From Fomitopsis serialis (lineage: Eukaryota; Basidiomycota; Agaricomycetes; Polyporales; Fomitopsidaceae): 64,000 nucleotides of DNA. The notes under the pieces were generated by a model. The model saw only the letters and a list, made by a program, of their open reading frames with translations, was not told the origin of the DNA and ran no database searches. The DNA is taken from contig NW_025954961.1 in assembly GCF_022376445.1 (NCBI RefSeq), positions 1,116,001-1,180,000 of the forward strand. The letters run 5' to 3'. The translations under genes were made by a program, and so were the position numbers. Positions 34,686 through 45,896 of this stretch are shown one piece after another. Each line of letters begins with the position of its first letter. Positions within the stretch are counted from its first letter, which is position 1.

Positions 34686-34974
34686 GCAAATAACGTGGTT
34701 GAGTGGTGTTTGTGCTTTCTGGGCTGTTGCCCACGACAAAAATGATCTCGTGCGTGTACAAGATTTCTGAGGCATTGTAGTATATCATGATTTTGCACGG
34801 GCTATTACTCCATGGCTGAAGTGACAGTGTATGCTGCAGGCAACGAGCCCCTTCAGCATCCGCCGTAGCATTACTCGACCACCTGAGCACGATTGCACGG
34901 CTGCCAAGCATTTCTACTTCAAGGACATCTACACCGAAGCGAATCCTTCCGTGTCCAAGATCTGCTAGCCCGTT

Positions 34975-35410
34975 CTACTGGTCTGTGTCACCATTCTCTC
35001 GGACGGGCATGTCAAGGCCGACGCGACGCGCAGTAGCTTTGACTCGCTCCTCAGTCGACATGTCGTGCAACGGGTTGTAACGCTCCAGCAGTATCTGCGT
35101 CAAAGCTCAGACGCGTACGACTTCATGCAACGACCGATTTGACATACCTTATACATCCTTTGAGACCGCATGAACGTCACAGCGTTCGCTAGATCATGGT
35201 CAAAGCGCTGGGCATCGTTTTGGCTGCCGCTCTCAATGATAGCACGGAAGTTTTCCGCTATTGTCTTTGACCTCGTGGCCGGCGCTGATATTGATGCCTG
35301 TTTAGGAGTCCATGGGTCAGTAGCAAAGCGTCAGGCACGGAAACAGCTTCACGAACGGCTCTGTTGAGCTCCCGGACGACCGCACGGTAAACGCTTTGTG
35401 GGGAGGCCAT
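34975..35410 (-). CDS. LYR-family mitochondrial assembly factor, FMC1-like
   Basis: A short protein with an N-terminal LYR-type motif (MASPQSVYRAVVRELNRAVR). It continues over an intron with ISAPATRSKTIAENFRAIIE and HDLANAVTFMRSQRMYK. The last exon gives LLERYNPLHDMSTEERVKAT and ends ARRVGLDMPVRENGDTDQ. This pattern (LYR helix, ENFR helix, RYNP...EER..ATARRVGL) fits the Complex1_LYR_2/FMC1 group, which aids ATP synthase assembly in yeast. Around 105 residues. The gene is convergent with SmF (289 bp between stops). Confidence 0.65.
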
Positions 35411-35780
35411 GATGGTGAGGTCAATCGGAGATCCCACAGTGGCTTAGCGCCCTCGGAGACCTTCGGTCGCTAAGGCGAACGGCACGTGTTGGCTCTCAAT
35501 ACAAGGCTGGTGCCGCTTTTGGTTCATTTGCAGGTTGCTTGGGTTCCTTCTAGTGGCTCTCGGGCGTATTCAGTTCATCCGATGGGACGAGAACTTTGAT
35601 TCCATGGTCACAACGTCAAGGACCCATATCTGTTCACGGAAGTATAAAGCTCATCCCGTCAGAGGGATCATCGCTCAGCATCCGCAAGACCTCAAGCTGC
35701 AAGACTCCTCAAGACTCCGCTGCAAGACACATCAGACCACGACCGCGCAAGACATCCCATCCTTGAAACGTACAGAAGAT
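35411..35780. other. Divergent promoter region
   Basis: 370 bp between divergent starts of the FMC1-like and RRM genes. Imperfect CAAGAC repeats (AAGACTCC, AAGACACA) lie just before the RRM start. Confidence 0.4.
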
Positions 35781-36975
35781 ATGGTTCGCTTCCACGCCCC
35801 ATCCAACTCGTCATTCACAGCTGCTGCCGCGGCTACCAATAGGGTAAGCGCTTCTCCTCCTTCAGTGCCCACTTCATTCACTGAATTCGCATTAGCGTCT
35901 GGCGGAGGCCCCCCTCCGACCCACTCTTCCCAAACCGGGACTTCCGAGGGAGGGAGATGGCGGCAAAGGCCAGGCGCAGGATAAGGGCAAGGCCAGAGCT
36001 ACCGACAAGGGCAAGGGCAAGGCGATAGACAAGGGCAAAGGCAGAGCCAGAACTCCTGCCCCCATGGATATCGGCGCCAAAGAAAAGCTCAAAATGAATA
36101 TGAAGCGAAAGGCGGTCTTGCCACCCAATCTGAGGAGGCCGCAGTGGTGTCATCTCTACGTCGGCAACGTAAGTCGATTTGGTAGTTACACTGTCTCCAC
36201 TGCTGACGTTCGTTTCAGCTCGTTCGCGGAATCACACAAGAAATGTTGGCCGACTTCTTCAAGAAGAACAGATGCGGCAAGGTCATGCGCGTCATCATCC
36301 GCACGACTTCGGGCGTACCCGCGTCGGCCCACTCGTCTCTTCCTAGCAGTCTTACAGATAGGATGTATGCCTCTGTCGAGTTCACGGATGTCTTCGCGAT
36401 CCGCAGAGCCTTGGCACTGAATGGTGCCAAATTGAACGGCGCTAGGCTCACGGTGTGTCTTCCCCGTAAATCCTCAGTGCTTGAGACTGATATGTTGGCA
36501 GATATGCCTTACTCCCGCCGAGCTGCCTGAAATTCAGGACATAGTCAAGACCCACATGGGAGGCAAGGTGAGCCTATTGCTAAGTACACCGTAACGAAGG
36601 CTGTCAGGGCACTCAAGTATGTATTTCTATAAAGTATGCTGTGCACATGCCCAATAATTGACCTCCTGCTATAGGCGCATCACGATCGAACGCACTCAGG
36701 CCGTTGTGGCCGTTGGCCCTCCAGACGCTCCTCAGGCAGGTCCTTCTCGGGTCCCTCGAGCCGGCCTTTCCAGGGCTCCTCAGGCAGCTCCTAGAGCTCC
36801 CAAGGCCGGCCCCAGGATTCCTCAGGCAGGCCCTTCCAAGGCTCCTCAGGCCGAACCCGCAGCTCACAGCTCGCCTCGCAAGTCCAAGGCTCAGCCGGTG
36901 CCCGATGTAGTACTACCGCCGATCCTCCAGAAGCTCCAGGTGATGGGCGTGTCTTTCGCGCAGACGATTGCGTAA
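35781..36975 (+). CDS. RRM-domain protein with KGKG and APQAGPS repeats
   Basis: I do not recognise the orthologous group. The N-terminus MVRFHAPSNSSFTAAAAATN is low in complexity. A lysine/glycine repeat (KGKARATDKGKGKAIDKGKG) at about 35970-36050 follows. A single RRM-like domain then starts with the RNP2-type HLYVGN. LVRGITQEMLADFFKKNRCG and KVMRVIIRTTSGVPASAHSS follow, then the RNP1-like DRMYASVEFTDVFAIRRALA. After CLTPAELPEIQDIVKTHMGG the C-terminal exon carries a degenerate Pro/Ala heptad repeat (APQAGPS, VPRAGLS, APQAAPR, and so on) and ends VVLPPILQKLQVMGVSFAQT-IA. The composition suggests a nuclear RNA-binding protein with disordered flanks. Around 330 residues, five exons. Confidence 0.7.
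36720..36860 (+). repeat. Degenerate Pro/Ala heptad repeat
   Basis: Seven or more units of about 21 bp (GCTCCTCAGGCAGGCCCTTCC type) encoding APQAGPS-like heptads in the C-terminal tail of the RRM protein. Confidence 0.8.
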
Positions 36976-37545
36976 TGATGGACAGTGTACGGTCCTCCAT
37001 GGTTCAGAAATCTAGACGAGCTAGCCAGACTAGCCCATCACGCCGTTATGCAATGCGCCCGATACACAGGGTGGAGCACGCTCATTTCGCCTGTATCTCT
37101 TTTGTCTTCCTTACCCGGCCAGTGTACAATAGACTCGTGTAGCATATGTAGACATGTATGTGGAGGCATCGCCTAGCAATACGCAATGCGATCAATGCTC
37201 GTGCGCGCGCCGGGTGTAAGTTGAGACTTGTTGAGTTGATGCTTCGTAAGCCGCGAGACCGCCAATCAAAGCGTCGCAAGTGGAAGTCGTGACAGGTGCT
37301 GGCGGCTTTGGCTCGTCCAGTCACCAACTCGCCAGCTCGCCTGGGCTGATCCCCGCATTCCCCTTCCACTCTACTCCTCTTCATACCCTGAATGGACTCT
37401 GTTTGGTAGTTTCCTTCCAGCGAAAGGCGTCACAGGTCGGTAGACATCGGCAGCACAACTTCTGCGGTTGCGGTGGCTCATATGTTCTGGACAGCGTCGT
37501 CGCGTCCTTTGATCGTTGCAAAGTGCGGGCCCATTGTTCCGTACA
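36976..37545. other. Intergenic region
   Basis: 570 bp upstream of the eIF4A-like gene with no recognisable gene. Confidence 0.4.
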
Positions 37546-40500
37546 ATGGATCCGATGAATAGAAGCCCTGCTCTGAATCCTTCCTCTACTCCTTTCTTTC
37601 CGGGTGGATTGCTGGCCAACGAGGAGGACGGTAGAGGATCCAGTCTTGGGTACAGGATGCAATCGAACAGAGAACAACACTACAGCACCTCGTCCTCCCT
37701 CTCCATCTCGCCGTCCGACTATCGTTCCATTCGGTCTTCTCCTAGTCCTTTCCCGGATGACCGCGACCGCAGATCAGACTCTGCACAACAGCAGTCCAAC
37801 GCGCCAGTAGAGGAAACGCGTAACTCACCCGCGGTTGGTGGCCTGGAGTCGGATAGGACATACACTGTCACTCTGAACGAGAGGCGAGTGTCTAGGAGCA
37901 TGTCTAGCAATACGGACGGCACGCAGGACGAGGGGTTGACCCCAGGGCCGGGATCATCGAACGGGCAGCTGTCGGGCTCGTCCTTCTATACCAGCTTCCT
38001 TGGACGTGGGCGAGATCGGCTAACACACCACCGGTGCTAGTCGAGAGCGGTCCTCCCAAGGCGACTCCCTTCGCGCCGTTCGTGGCATCATCTTCGCCAG
38101 CTTCCTCACTCGACTCAGGAAGCCACTTCGCGTCGAGCGCCGATCTGTCGACCAGTTTTGATGCGCAGCTCAGAGCATCGCCATTCATTTCTGAGTTGCT
38201 GGACCGCCTCCTGCGTTGCGAGTACACGTCGCGCGAGATACAGCGAGACCTGTCGGACGTGCATCGCAAGGTCGAGTTGCTGGTCGAGCGGACAGCTAAC
38301 CAAAACGGCGCGCCCGAATTTGGCAACCCCTTCGCTCCCAATGCCAACGGTTCACAGACGCTCTTCTCGTCCGGGAATGGACCCCGCGCGTCGATGGGAG
38401 CGAGCATTGCTCCGAACCAGAACGCTCCGTCGGATGATATCACGCAGATCTCGACCCGCCTCAACACGCTCACCACGTCCGTTGGCCAACTGTTGGCACT
38501 CCAGACGCAACAGATGCAGGCTGTCAATTCTGGTCTCGCTATCAACTCCGGTCTACAGAACCCGATGCTCGGCGCAGGGCTACCGCCAGGGGACCTTAGT
38601 GCCAACCAGGCCAACGCTCCGCACTTACAACAAACGAATTCGCTGTTGGGCAATGGGCTGCCGAGCCGCCCGGAGATGCGAGGCAATGGACGTGTACCGA
38701 ACCCTCCGATGCGCACCTGGTCCGCTGGAAATCTCGACATACCGATGCGCTCCACGGACTCATCTACAGGACCGCTAGGACGTCAGGACTCGATGCTCCG
38801 TGTTGACAAACGTCGATCCGTGTCGGGTCTGTTGCGGCGTGACTCGGCTGGGGTGAGTGTACAATTTTCGGATGAAGGCAGACGCTTTTTACTTCGCTCC
38901 GAATTCACTGCTGATGCTCGATCCTCAGGGTGAAAGTCTGGCAAGTGTGTCGACATCCAGAGAAGGTGGACCGGTCATCACGAAATGGGAGCAATTAAAT
39001 CTCGCCCCTGACCTGTTGCGATCACTGAATACTTTTGGGTAAGTCATCGGCCACGAGCGCGGATATACAGACAGCTGACGGCTTCACAAGTGTCGGGCCG
39101 CCGAACAAGATCCAACAGCGTGCTTTGCCTTTTCTCCTTCGCGGTGCCGATATCATAGCCCAGGCTCCGCCTACACAGGAAAGGATTGCGGCGTATGTGA
39201 TTCCGGCTATCCATAGCGCTTTGACCAATTGGAATGCTCGCACCGTCCTGCGGGGTCCAATCGTCGTCATGGTGTCGACGACGGTCGACCAAGCTACGCA
39301 AGCTCAACGCATGATCCGCGATCTCGGTGGTCCGATTGGCATCAAGTCGGCTTTGGGTGTTGGGGCTACGGGTGCAGGTGCTGACTTGAGCCAGGAGTTG
39401 CGTATCCTGCAACAGAACATGCCTCACATCATCTGCGGTACGCCTCAGAAGCTCCATGCTCTCTTCACGACTCCTGGAGGCCTGTCTGGTTCGGAGGTCC
39501 GCTTCCTAGTGCTCGATGAAGTCGATCAGCTCATAGCGCGTAACTTACACGAGTTCGTCTTCAACATCATCAAGCAATTGCCGCCTCCTCGCTCTCGTGC
39601 CCTGCCAGGCAGCTCTGGTACCCCGGCCACAACTCCTGGATCCGGGAGCCAGACGGCGTTTGCGGCGTTTGAATCGGGCGGCGGCTCGTCGTTGACGGCC
39701 AACTTCCCCAACTCGAATAGACGGCTGTCTGCCATCGGGATGCGCTCGTCACCACCGATTGAACTGACGAACGGAAGCCAAGGAACGGCGATTGAGCGGC
39801 AAACAGCCTTGTTCTCAAACACGGTGCCCCAAGACGTCCTCAACCTGGCGTCAGCCATTCAGCTACGGGAGCCTGTTAGAGTGCTTGTCCGCCGCGACGG
39901 CAATGTCACACACGCTGACACCAGCCAGGGTGCTCGTGGCCTGAGGCAATTTATCTGTACCTTGCGTTCACCGCCAGTGGTCGATCTGATGCCCCTCTGC
40001 CCCCTGGTGGTTTGGGCATCATTGGCTCTGGTCGGGGTGCTACAAGCGCTGAGACCGCACAGGCTAGGGAATGGAAGCTGGACGCGCTTGCGGATCTGTT
40101 CGACGATCTCGAAATCCCGCAAGCCATCATACACGTCGGCGGTATGACCGCGTTGGATGCAGTCGTCTACAAGCTGGCGAGCAGGGGTCTTGAGGCGGTT
40201 CCCCTGGTATGTAATGTGCCCCTGCCTTCCTATCATTACTGACACGCTGTGCTAGCATGGAGACATGAATGCCGGAGCTAAATTGGCTGCCTTGAACAAG
40301 TTCCGAAGCCCGCCCACTGGAATCATGCGGCAGCCTACTACGAAGGTTCTGGTCGTGTACGATGTGCAGGTCAAAACGCCTGAAGTTTCGCAGATCCCTC
40401 TTATCATTAATTACGGTGAGGGCATCCGCGTTCATGACCTTCAAGCTGAGTCTTACCTCAGCAAATACAGATTTGCCAAAAGCTGTCGAAGAATACGCCC

Positions 40501-40764
40501 ACCGGTATGTTCGCACTTCATTCCGCTTGTATTCATCTGATACTGAGCTATACTACAGTGTCGCTCCCGCCATCGCACCTAGCTACTCTCGCGCAGGCGT
40601 CGTCGTGAACTTCGTCACTGCTACCGGGGGCGATGTGGAAATGCTGCGCTCCATAGAGTGTTTCTACAAGATCAAATGCGTAAGTGGGCTTCACTTGAAA
40701 TACAGCCCGCACTCTGACGCTTCTTCAGCCAGAAGTTCCTATGAGTCTCCGCGACATTGTTTAA
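37546..40764 (+). CDS. Degenerate eIF4A-like DEAD-box protein with long disordered N-terminus
   Basis: The first ~450 residues are disordered, rich in Ser, Asn and Pro (MDPMNRSPALNPSSTPFFPG onward), with a helical stretch LLDRLLRCEYTSREIQRDLS. An eIF4A-like helicase core follows. The Q-motif region is WEQLNLAPDLLRSLNTFG with PNKIQQRALPFLLRGADIIA. The Walker A position reads AQAPPTQERIAAY instead of AxxGxGKT. Motif Ib is CGTPQKL and motif II is LDEVDQL, followed by a roughly 75-residue low-complexity insert. Motif III is SNT in place of SAT. The RecA2 half has IIHVGG, LHGDMN, LVVYDVQVKTPEVSQIPLII and NYDLPKAVEEYAHR. Motif VI (HRxGRxGR) is replaced by HRVAPAIAPSYSRAG, before VVVNFVTATGGDVEMLRSIE. 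The ending PEVPMSLRDIV matches eIF4A. One-base slips occur near 38019 and 39950. ATPase activity is unlikely. Confidence 0.85.
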
Positions 40765-41006
40765 TTGACGTCGATCATCGTTGTATCCCTATCGCTTTCC
40801 CGGCCAAGCTATCCTGTCCACCCATGCTGCTTGTTTGTTATTTATCTCAAGTCGCACTGCGCATTCACTGTGTCATACCCTTCACCGTCCCCCACATCTA
40901 GCCAGGTTGTGTCGTTAACATCTAGTTCTGGGTATATACCCGCTTGTCTACTGTATACTGCGCTTTCCCTCGGTTACCCAACGTGTTGTGGGTGGCCCTC
41001 ACTCCA

Positions 41007-44000
41007 CTACACAATGCGGACAGATAGTATCTTCAATGTATTATCTTCACTACAACTCGCCAGTTGGACACTCGCCGGGTCGTCCGACGGCCGACAAGCC
41101 AGATGGTGGATGTGATCCACATGGGCAAGCCTGTCATTGTTGTTGTGAGTCTTGCTGGATCATGATATATGTGAATGGGTGCATACTTTGAGTCAAGGGT
41201 GAGGTCCTGCACCCAAAGCGTTGGGTTGTCTGCAGAACTCGAATACGCCAGGATTTCCCCGGACTCAGCCCGACGAAGAGTATTCTTCTATAGACGCTTC
41301 AACATGGTGAACACAGATGACGAATATATATCAACACACCGCCCTCTGACGTCGGAACGAGCGAACGTCACTGCTGTTGCTGCCTCAGTCATCTTCAAGG
41401 TGGCGATTGCAATCCATTTGTCATGCTTATCGGGATCTTGCTGGCGCCATATTCGCACCTACAAGGGAATGAACTCCTGAACGTTGCAAGATACATAGTA
41501 CGTACAGTCTTGTCCCTCGATGCTGTGGCGAATATGTCACCCTGCGGCGCCCAGGCGCAATCCCAGATGATACGAGCATGGGACCTGTCCGCAGCAAGTG
41601 GCACGTAGCCATCTCATCGAATGTCTCCATCAGCAGCGGCGATTGACTGGAGGGAGGGGAGACTCACTGTCACCATCGCGGACAAAGAGACGCCATGCCG
41701 ATCTCGCGACACTGTGAGCACATAGCGGTCGTCGGGGCTGAAGGCTATGCGCGTGACGGTCAGCGTATGCCCAGCCAGAGGTTGGCCGAAGGGCTGCCAC
41801 TTCTCCGTGTCGTAGACGCGGACGACGGCGTGCTCGGGCGTTGTCGCCTTGCATGCTGACGCGAAGAGCTTTTTGGAGCTGGAAACGGCTGAGCTGATGG
41901 ACTGGGCGGTACGGATGTAAGCAGAGCATAGTGAGAGGTACAGGGAGACGAACCTCGTATCCGTGTCCGAAGACCTTCTCGATCTCAGGCCAAAGAGTGA
42001 TAGCGGCGAGCTCGCCCTCGAAAGGCCTGCGCTTTGAATGGATGAGGTCGTATGAGTTGGTATACTCCGTCACGTCGGAGCCAACTATAATGCATGCGTG
42101 AGTAAGTAAGTACGTCGAGAGACGGCCAGATATCTGACTCACTCTCAGTCACGGCTTTATTAGACAGTTGAAGCGGCGCAACAGTGGCAGCCCGGGTCTC
42201 TCCTACAGTGCAAAGGCACGATTAGATATGTCAATCTGTAGAAGAACAGACGTTCACTGGCCTCTACAGCACCGTCAGACAGTTTTGCGACATCGAGGTT
42301 GTCAACACCTGGATGAACTCGCGAGGTGCCTCGAAGACACGCGCAACTTTCTCATCCGCGATACTGACGAAGCGCAACGCATCCAACGACGCGACGCCCA
42401 CCAGGTCGTACCCGTGCACCTGTGGCCGCCCTACTTCATGCCAAGTCGAGTTGAGGCTGGTCGTGGGCCCTCCAAGTAGGTAACCTGCATGGATGCGTGT
42501 CGTTTGGTCTAGGCTAGTCTGAGCGTTCGCTTCCGTCTATCCACCCATCAGAGTCATACTCACCTAGCAGACACAGATATTCGCCCCCAGGACTCCAGGA
42601 GAGCCCCCGCACAGGAGCGTTATGCCCGCTGATGGCACCGACCTCCGCCCATGCCTCGTTCTGCACGTTCGGGATGGCAGCGTCCCCACCAGGAGTGCAC
42701 CGCCAGCGTCGCCAGCCGCCGCTCCAACCCCACGCCGACGCCTCCATCCCCTCGCGCGTCCAGAGCCCGCCGACGAACCCGCCGAGTCGCTGGCCTCCGA
42801 CGTCGCCGAAGCGTTGGCGGTTGATCCAGATGGAGAGACTCCGTCGGTGGCGGAGGTGATGATGGTGGAAGGAGACCAGAGATGAGCGAGGATCGTGGAG
42901 GTTGAGAGGAGGGTGGGATGGATGATGATGCTTGGGGGTCGCCAGGAGAGTGAACTTACACCGGCTTCGTGGCCGATGAGGAGGGCGTCGAAGATGATTG
43001 AGAATTGCCGTGTGCTGGTTCGAGAGATTACAATTAGTGTCCGTCTCACACTGTATTCGATACGGATATAACAAACCGTACCTATTCTCGCCGGTCTTGA
43101 CAGTCAGAACATGTCGTTGAGCGAGATCTGACGACCGCCTTCCTCCACTTCTCCAAGGTCCCCAAGCGATGCTTCAAACGCATCTAGTAGGTCATCGCTG
43201 ACCTCGCTGGTAGATCCTTCCGTCGATTTTGATGACAATGCCTCTACGTTCCACAGGCGAATTGTCGCGTCTTGGGATCCCGACGCCAATATTAGAGGAT
43301 CGCCGTCAGCTTGTGGTGGACGGAAGGCCAAAGCTCTGATCCAGTCCTCGTGCCCAGAAAGCACGGCCGAGTTAACGAACTGACACATCAGTCAACGTGA
43401 GTGTATAAGATGTGCGTGAACGTGGGTGTTACCTGGCCCTCAGAGCGGGTCCATACTTGCACGCTGCGATCGGTACCGCCAATCGCTAGGATGATTGCTG
43501 GAACGAAGGTCAATCAGTAAAGGCCGAAGATGGACGTCGCGTATGCTACCTTGCGTCCCGGGAAGTGTGGTGACCGCCAAGGACAGCGGATATCTCCCGC
43601 GTAGGATGATGGCCTGAGTTTCCTCTAGTCTGTCTACAAGCGAGGGTCAGCCTTTTACCATACGACGAAGGCAAGAAGGCTCGGTTCATGCCTGCGTCTT
43701 GAGCATGCTCTATCTGCCAAGTTTTGACTGTCGAATCGGACGCTCCTGTTACGAGCAGTGTTCCATGTACCGCAAGAGCGGATACCGATTTTTCATGTGC
43801 TTGTACCACACAGGTTGACTTCCACTGCAAACAGTATGTCATTGCGAAGATTCTCTACATAAACTTGAGGCAAGCATGCCTGGTCAGATCCCTCATCCAG
43901 AGTCTCACTACACCCTTGTCGTCCGCGCTGACGAAGCGAGCTTCGTCTATGAAACGCACGGAGGTGACGAGACCTTCGTGCCCAGGGAGTGTTTCGTATA

Positions 44001-44197
44001 CACCGCGATCGTGTGGATCCTAGTGGAATGTCAATATTAGCGTTATTTATGCAAGAGACTCTCGTTGAACCTACCTCCGTGTTCCACAGAGCAATCAATT
44101 TTGCTGAGCCAAAGGCTACAAGAGAGGAGCTCGAGGCGTCTGCAGCATGTGAGTGCCTGTTCGTGGAGGCCGACACATAGTCTACGGTTGCTGCCAT
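41007..44197 (-). CDS. Elongator complex protein 2 (WD40)
   Basis: A scaffold subunit of Elongator, which modifies wobble uridines of tRNAs. The N-terminus reads VDYVSASTNRHSHAADASSS and LVAFGSAKLIALWNTE. WD40 repeats follow in many short exons: LPGHEGLVTSVRFIDEARFV; SALAVHGTLLVTGASDSTVK with TWQIEH; HEDWIRALAFRPPQADGDPL, then ILASGSQDATIRLWNVE; ISGHNAPVRGLSWSPGGEYL; LAGHTLTVTRIAFSPDDRYV with LTVSRDR; IIWDCAWAPQGDIFATASRD with KTVR; and the last DHIHHLACRPSDDPASVQLA with SCSEDNTLKIL near 41030-41110. The linker EYTNSYDLIHSKRRPFEGEL is typical of ELP2. The start is at 44197 (MAATVDYV) or twelve bases earlier. The stop is at 41007. The order of the pieces leaves little doubt about the family, though exon edges are inferred. 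Confidence 0.88.
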
Positions 44198-44471
44198 GGT
44201 CCAGGTCATGCTGCGAGAGACTATGTACCACTCTCCGAGGCAGGACGGGAGAAGAAAATGCGAGGTTCAAGATCGCTCCGTCGTAGAAGTCCGAGTCGTG
44301 AAGTCAGAGACGGCCGCATCGAGATCGGGCGTATAGTACGAGCACGTGGTCGTGACGCGCGGTTAGGCGCGCAATGTACCATTTAGAACCTTCAGTCACG
44401 GCCACTTCAGTTGCCTCGCTCAGACTCGCGACCTCTGCTCGTCGAGCATTCATTGCTGCCAGCATCATTGC

Positions 44472-44924
44472 ATGGGGATACTGGGAATAGGCGTCGACGT
44501 GCTCCATGTACCACGTATAGCTGCCCTCGTCAAGCGCAAATCTTCAGTCCGGCTAGCCTCGCGTATCCTCAGCCATCCGGAACTCATGATTTGGGAAGGC
44601 ATCCAAGCTCTGGATGAAGAGCGACGACTTCGCTTTCTTGCAGTGCGGTACGGCGCTCAACAGCTCTGAACACCGCGACCACTAAAATGTAACCCCTCCC
44701 TTAGCTGGTGTGTCAAGGAGGCCGCATACAAAGCCCTGTATCCACTAGCTCGTCCAACATGGAAAGAGCTAGCGTTTCTCAGCAGTCCTGACGTTATGCA
44801 CGGCCAGAAGCCTGTCCTGCTATATACGCCCAGAAATTCCACGAAATATGCCGGGACGTTACACTCCTCCATCAGCCATGACGGAGAGTACATTTTCGCG
44901 ACCGTGCTCGCAGAGACAGGGTGA
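44472..44924 (+). CDS. Holo-ACP synthase, AcpS type (mitochondrial PPT2-like)
   Basis: A small AcpS-family phosphopantetheinyl transferase, which in fungi usually activates the mitochondrial acyl carrier protein needed for lipoate synthesis and Fe-S assembly. The start MGILGIGVDVLHVPRIAALV carries the first signature (G-x-D at GVD). After the intron at about 44651-44704 the second signature WCVKEAAYKALYPLARP is complete. It ends with PRNSTKYAGTLHSSISHDGE and YIFATVLAETG, where the SISHDG segment is the usual substrate-loop motif. Around 130 residues. No long presequence is visible. Confidence 0.88.
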
Positions 44925-45472
44925 GAGGGCTGGCACCTGGTTGCAACAAACAGTGCAATTAAACCGACATTGCTGTAATGACCAATTCACGGCGAGACTT
45001 GACGGCGAGGAGTGGGTCAAAGAGACTTGCTTTCTGCGCAAATGCACTGAAGTCCACTCGTTCAGCAGCAATTGCCTGTCCATGCCTGGACGGGAAACCG
45101 GTCGGAGCAAGCGGCTTCCACGAAGACCGGTGGCGCTATATGTTGCAGATACGCCAGACATGGAGGACTTGCGCAAGAGACACGAGTGTCCTCGTGTCTA
45201 CCAGTTCTATGCTTAGCGACGAGGGGAGGAGATTGTACACCATATCGACGAATAGTACATGTAACGCCAGAAATCTTGCCATAGATAACCCAAGCCTAAC
45301 AATGCCGTTGGTCATGGAAGGACGAAACGAAGGTCGTCTCACTCACTGTGCAATACCGCTCGTGCGCCATGTTGTGCTAGCCTGATGATATCCAATCGCC
45401 ACGCTGGGTTATCCATTTGCTTGTTGCATCCGATTTGAGTCGTCATCGAACTGCCATGAATTCCGCTCAGTG
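44925..45472. other. Convergent intergenic region
   Basis: About 550 bp between the stops of the AcpS and COA5 genes. An open frame on the plus strand (about 44978-45385) shows no family features and I did not call it. Confidence 0.35.
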
Positions 45473-45816
45473 CTATGACTTCGTCTCACCAGCGGCCGTG
45501 CCAGTTGCGCTATCCTGTCCTTCCGCAGTCGACGCCTTGGGCGGGAGGCCCACATAGTTGCCTCGGAACCGCTTGCGCATGTCCAACTATAACAAAAAGT
45601 TGTCACTGGCAATACGATTTGTCGTCCTAAGCTAGCACTCACCATCCCCCTCTTGCACTCGAAGGTGGCTTGTCGCAGCGAGAGACACTCCTCCGGCAGC
45701 TCCTTCGTATGCTCTCTGAGACATTCAGACGGCAAGTGGCCCTGCTTCACGACGCAGTCCGAGTGCAAGAGGCACTCCTTGAGGGCGGCCATGAGATGCT
45801 GGCAGGACGAGGACAT
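45473..45816 (-). CDS. Cytochrome c oxidase assembly factor COA5/PET191
   Basis: A twin CX9C protein of the mitochondrial intermembrane space needed for complex IV assembly. Exon 1 reads MSSSCQHLMAALKECLLHSD, CVVKQGHLPSECLREHTKEL and PEECLSLRQATFECKRGM. The cysteine pairs C-QHLMAALKE-C and C-LSLRQATFE-C each have nine residues between them. After an intron of about 55 nt the conserved LDMRKRFRGNYVGLPPK follows, then a short acidic tail ending GETKS. Its start is only 80 bp from the divergent IBA57 start. Confidence 0.95.
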
Positions 45817-45896
45817 GGCGGGTGCGTGACAAACCGGCGCTCGCCGACTGAGGCTCGCTCGAGGTCGCCGATCGCTTCACGCGCTCCTGACTCATC
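45817..45896. promoter_or_regulatory. Compact bidirectional promoter COA5/IBA57
   Basis: Only 80 bp separates two divergent start codons of genes for mitochondrial biogenesis. Transcription start sites or 5' leaders must overlap. No TATA box is visible in the interval. Confidence 0.6.

Noticed and set aside
44978..45385. Open frame of 135 codons between AcpS and COA5
   Set aside because: It lies in a convergent 3' region and its composition is random-like, with no family feature.
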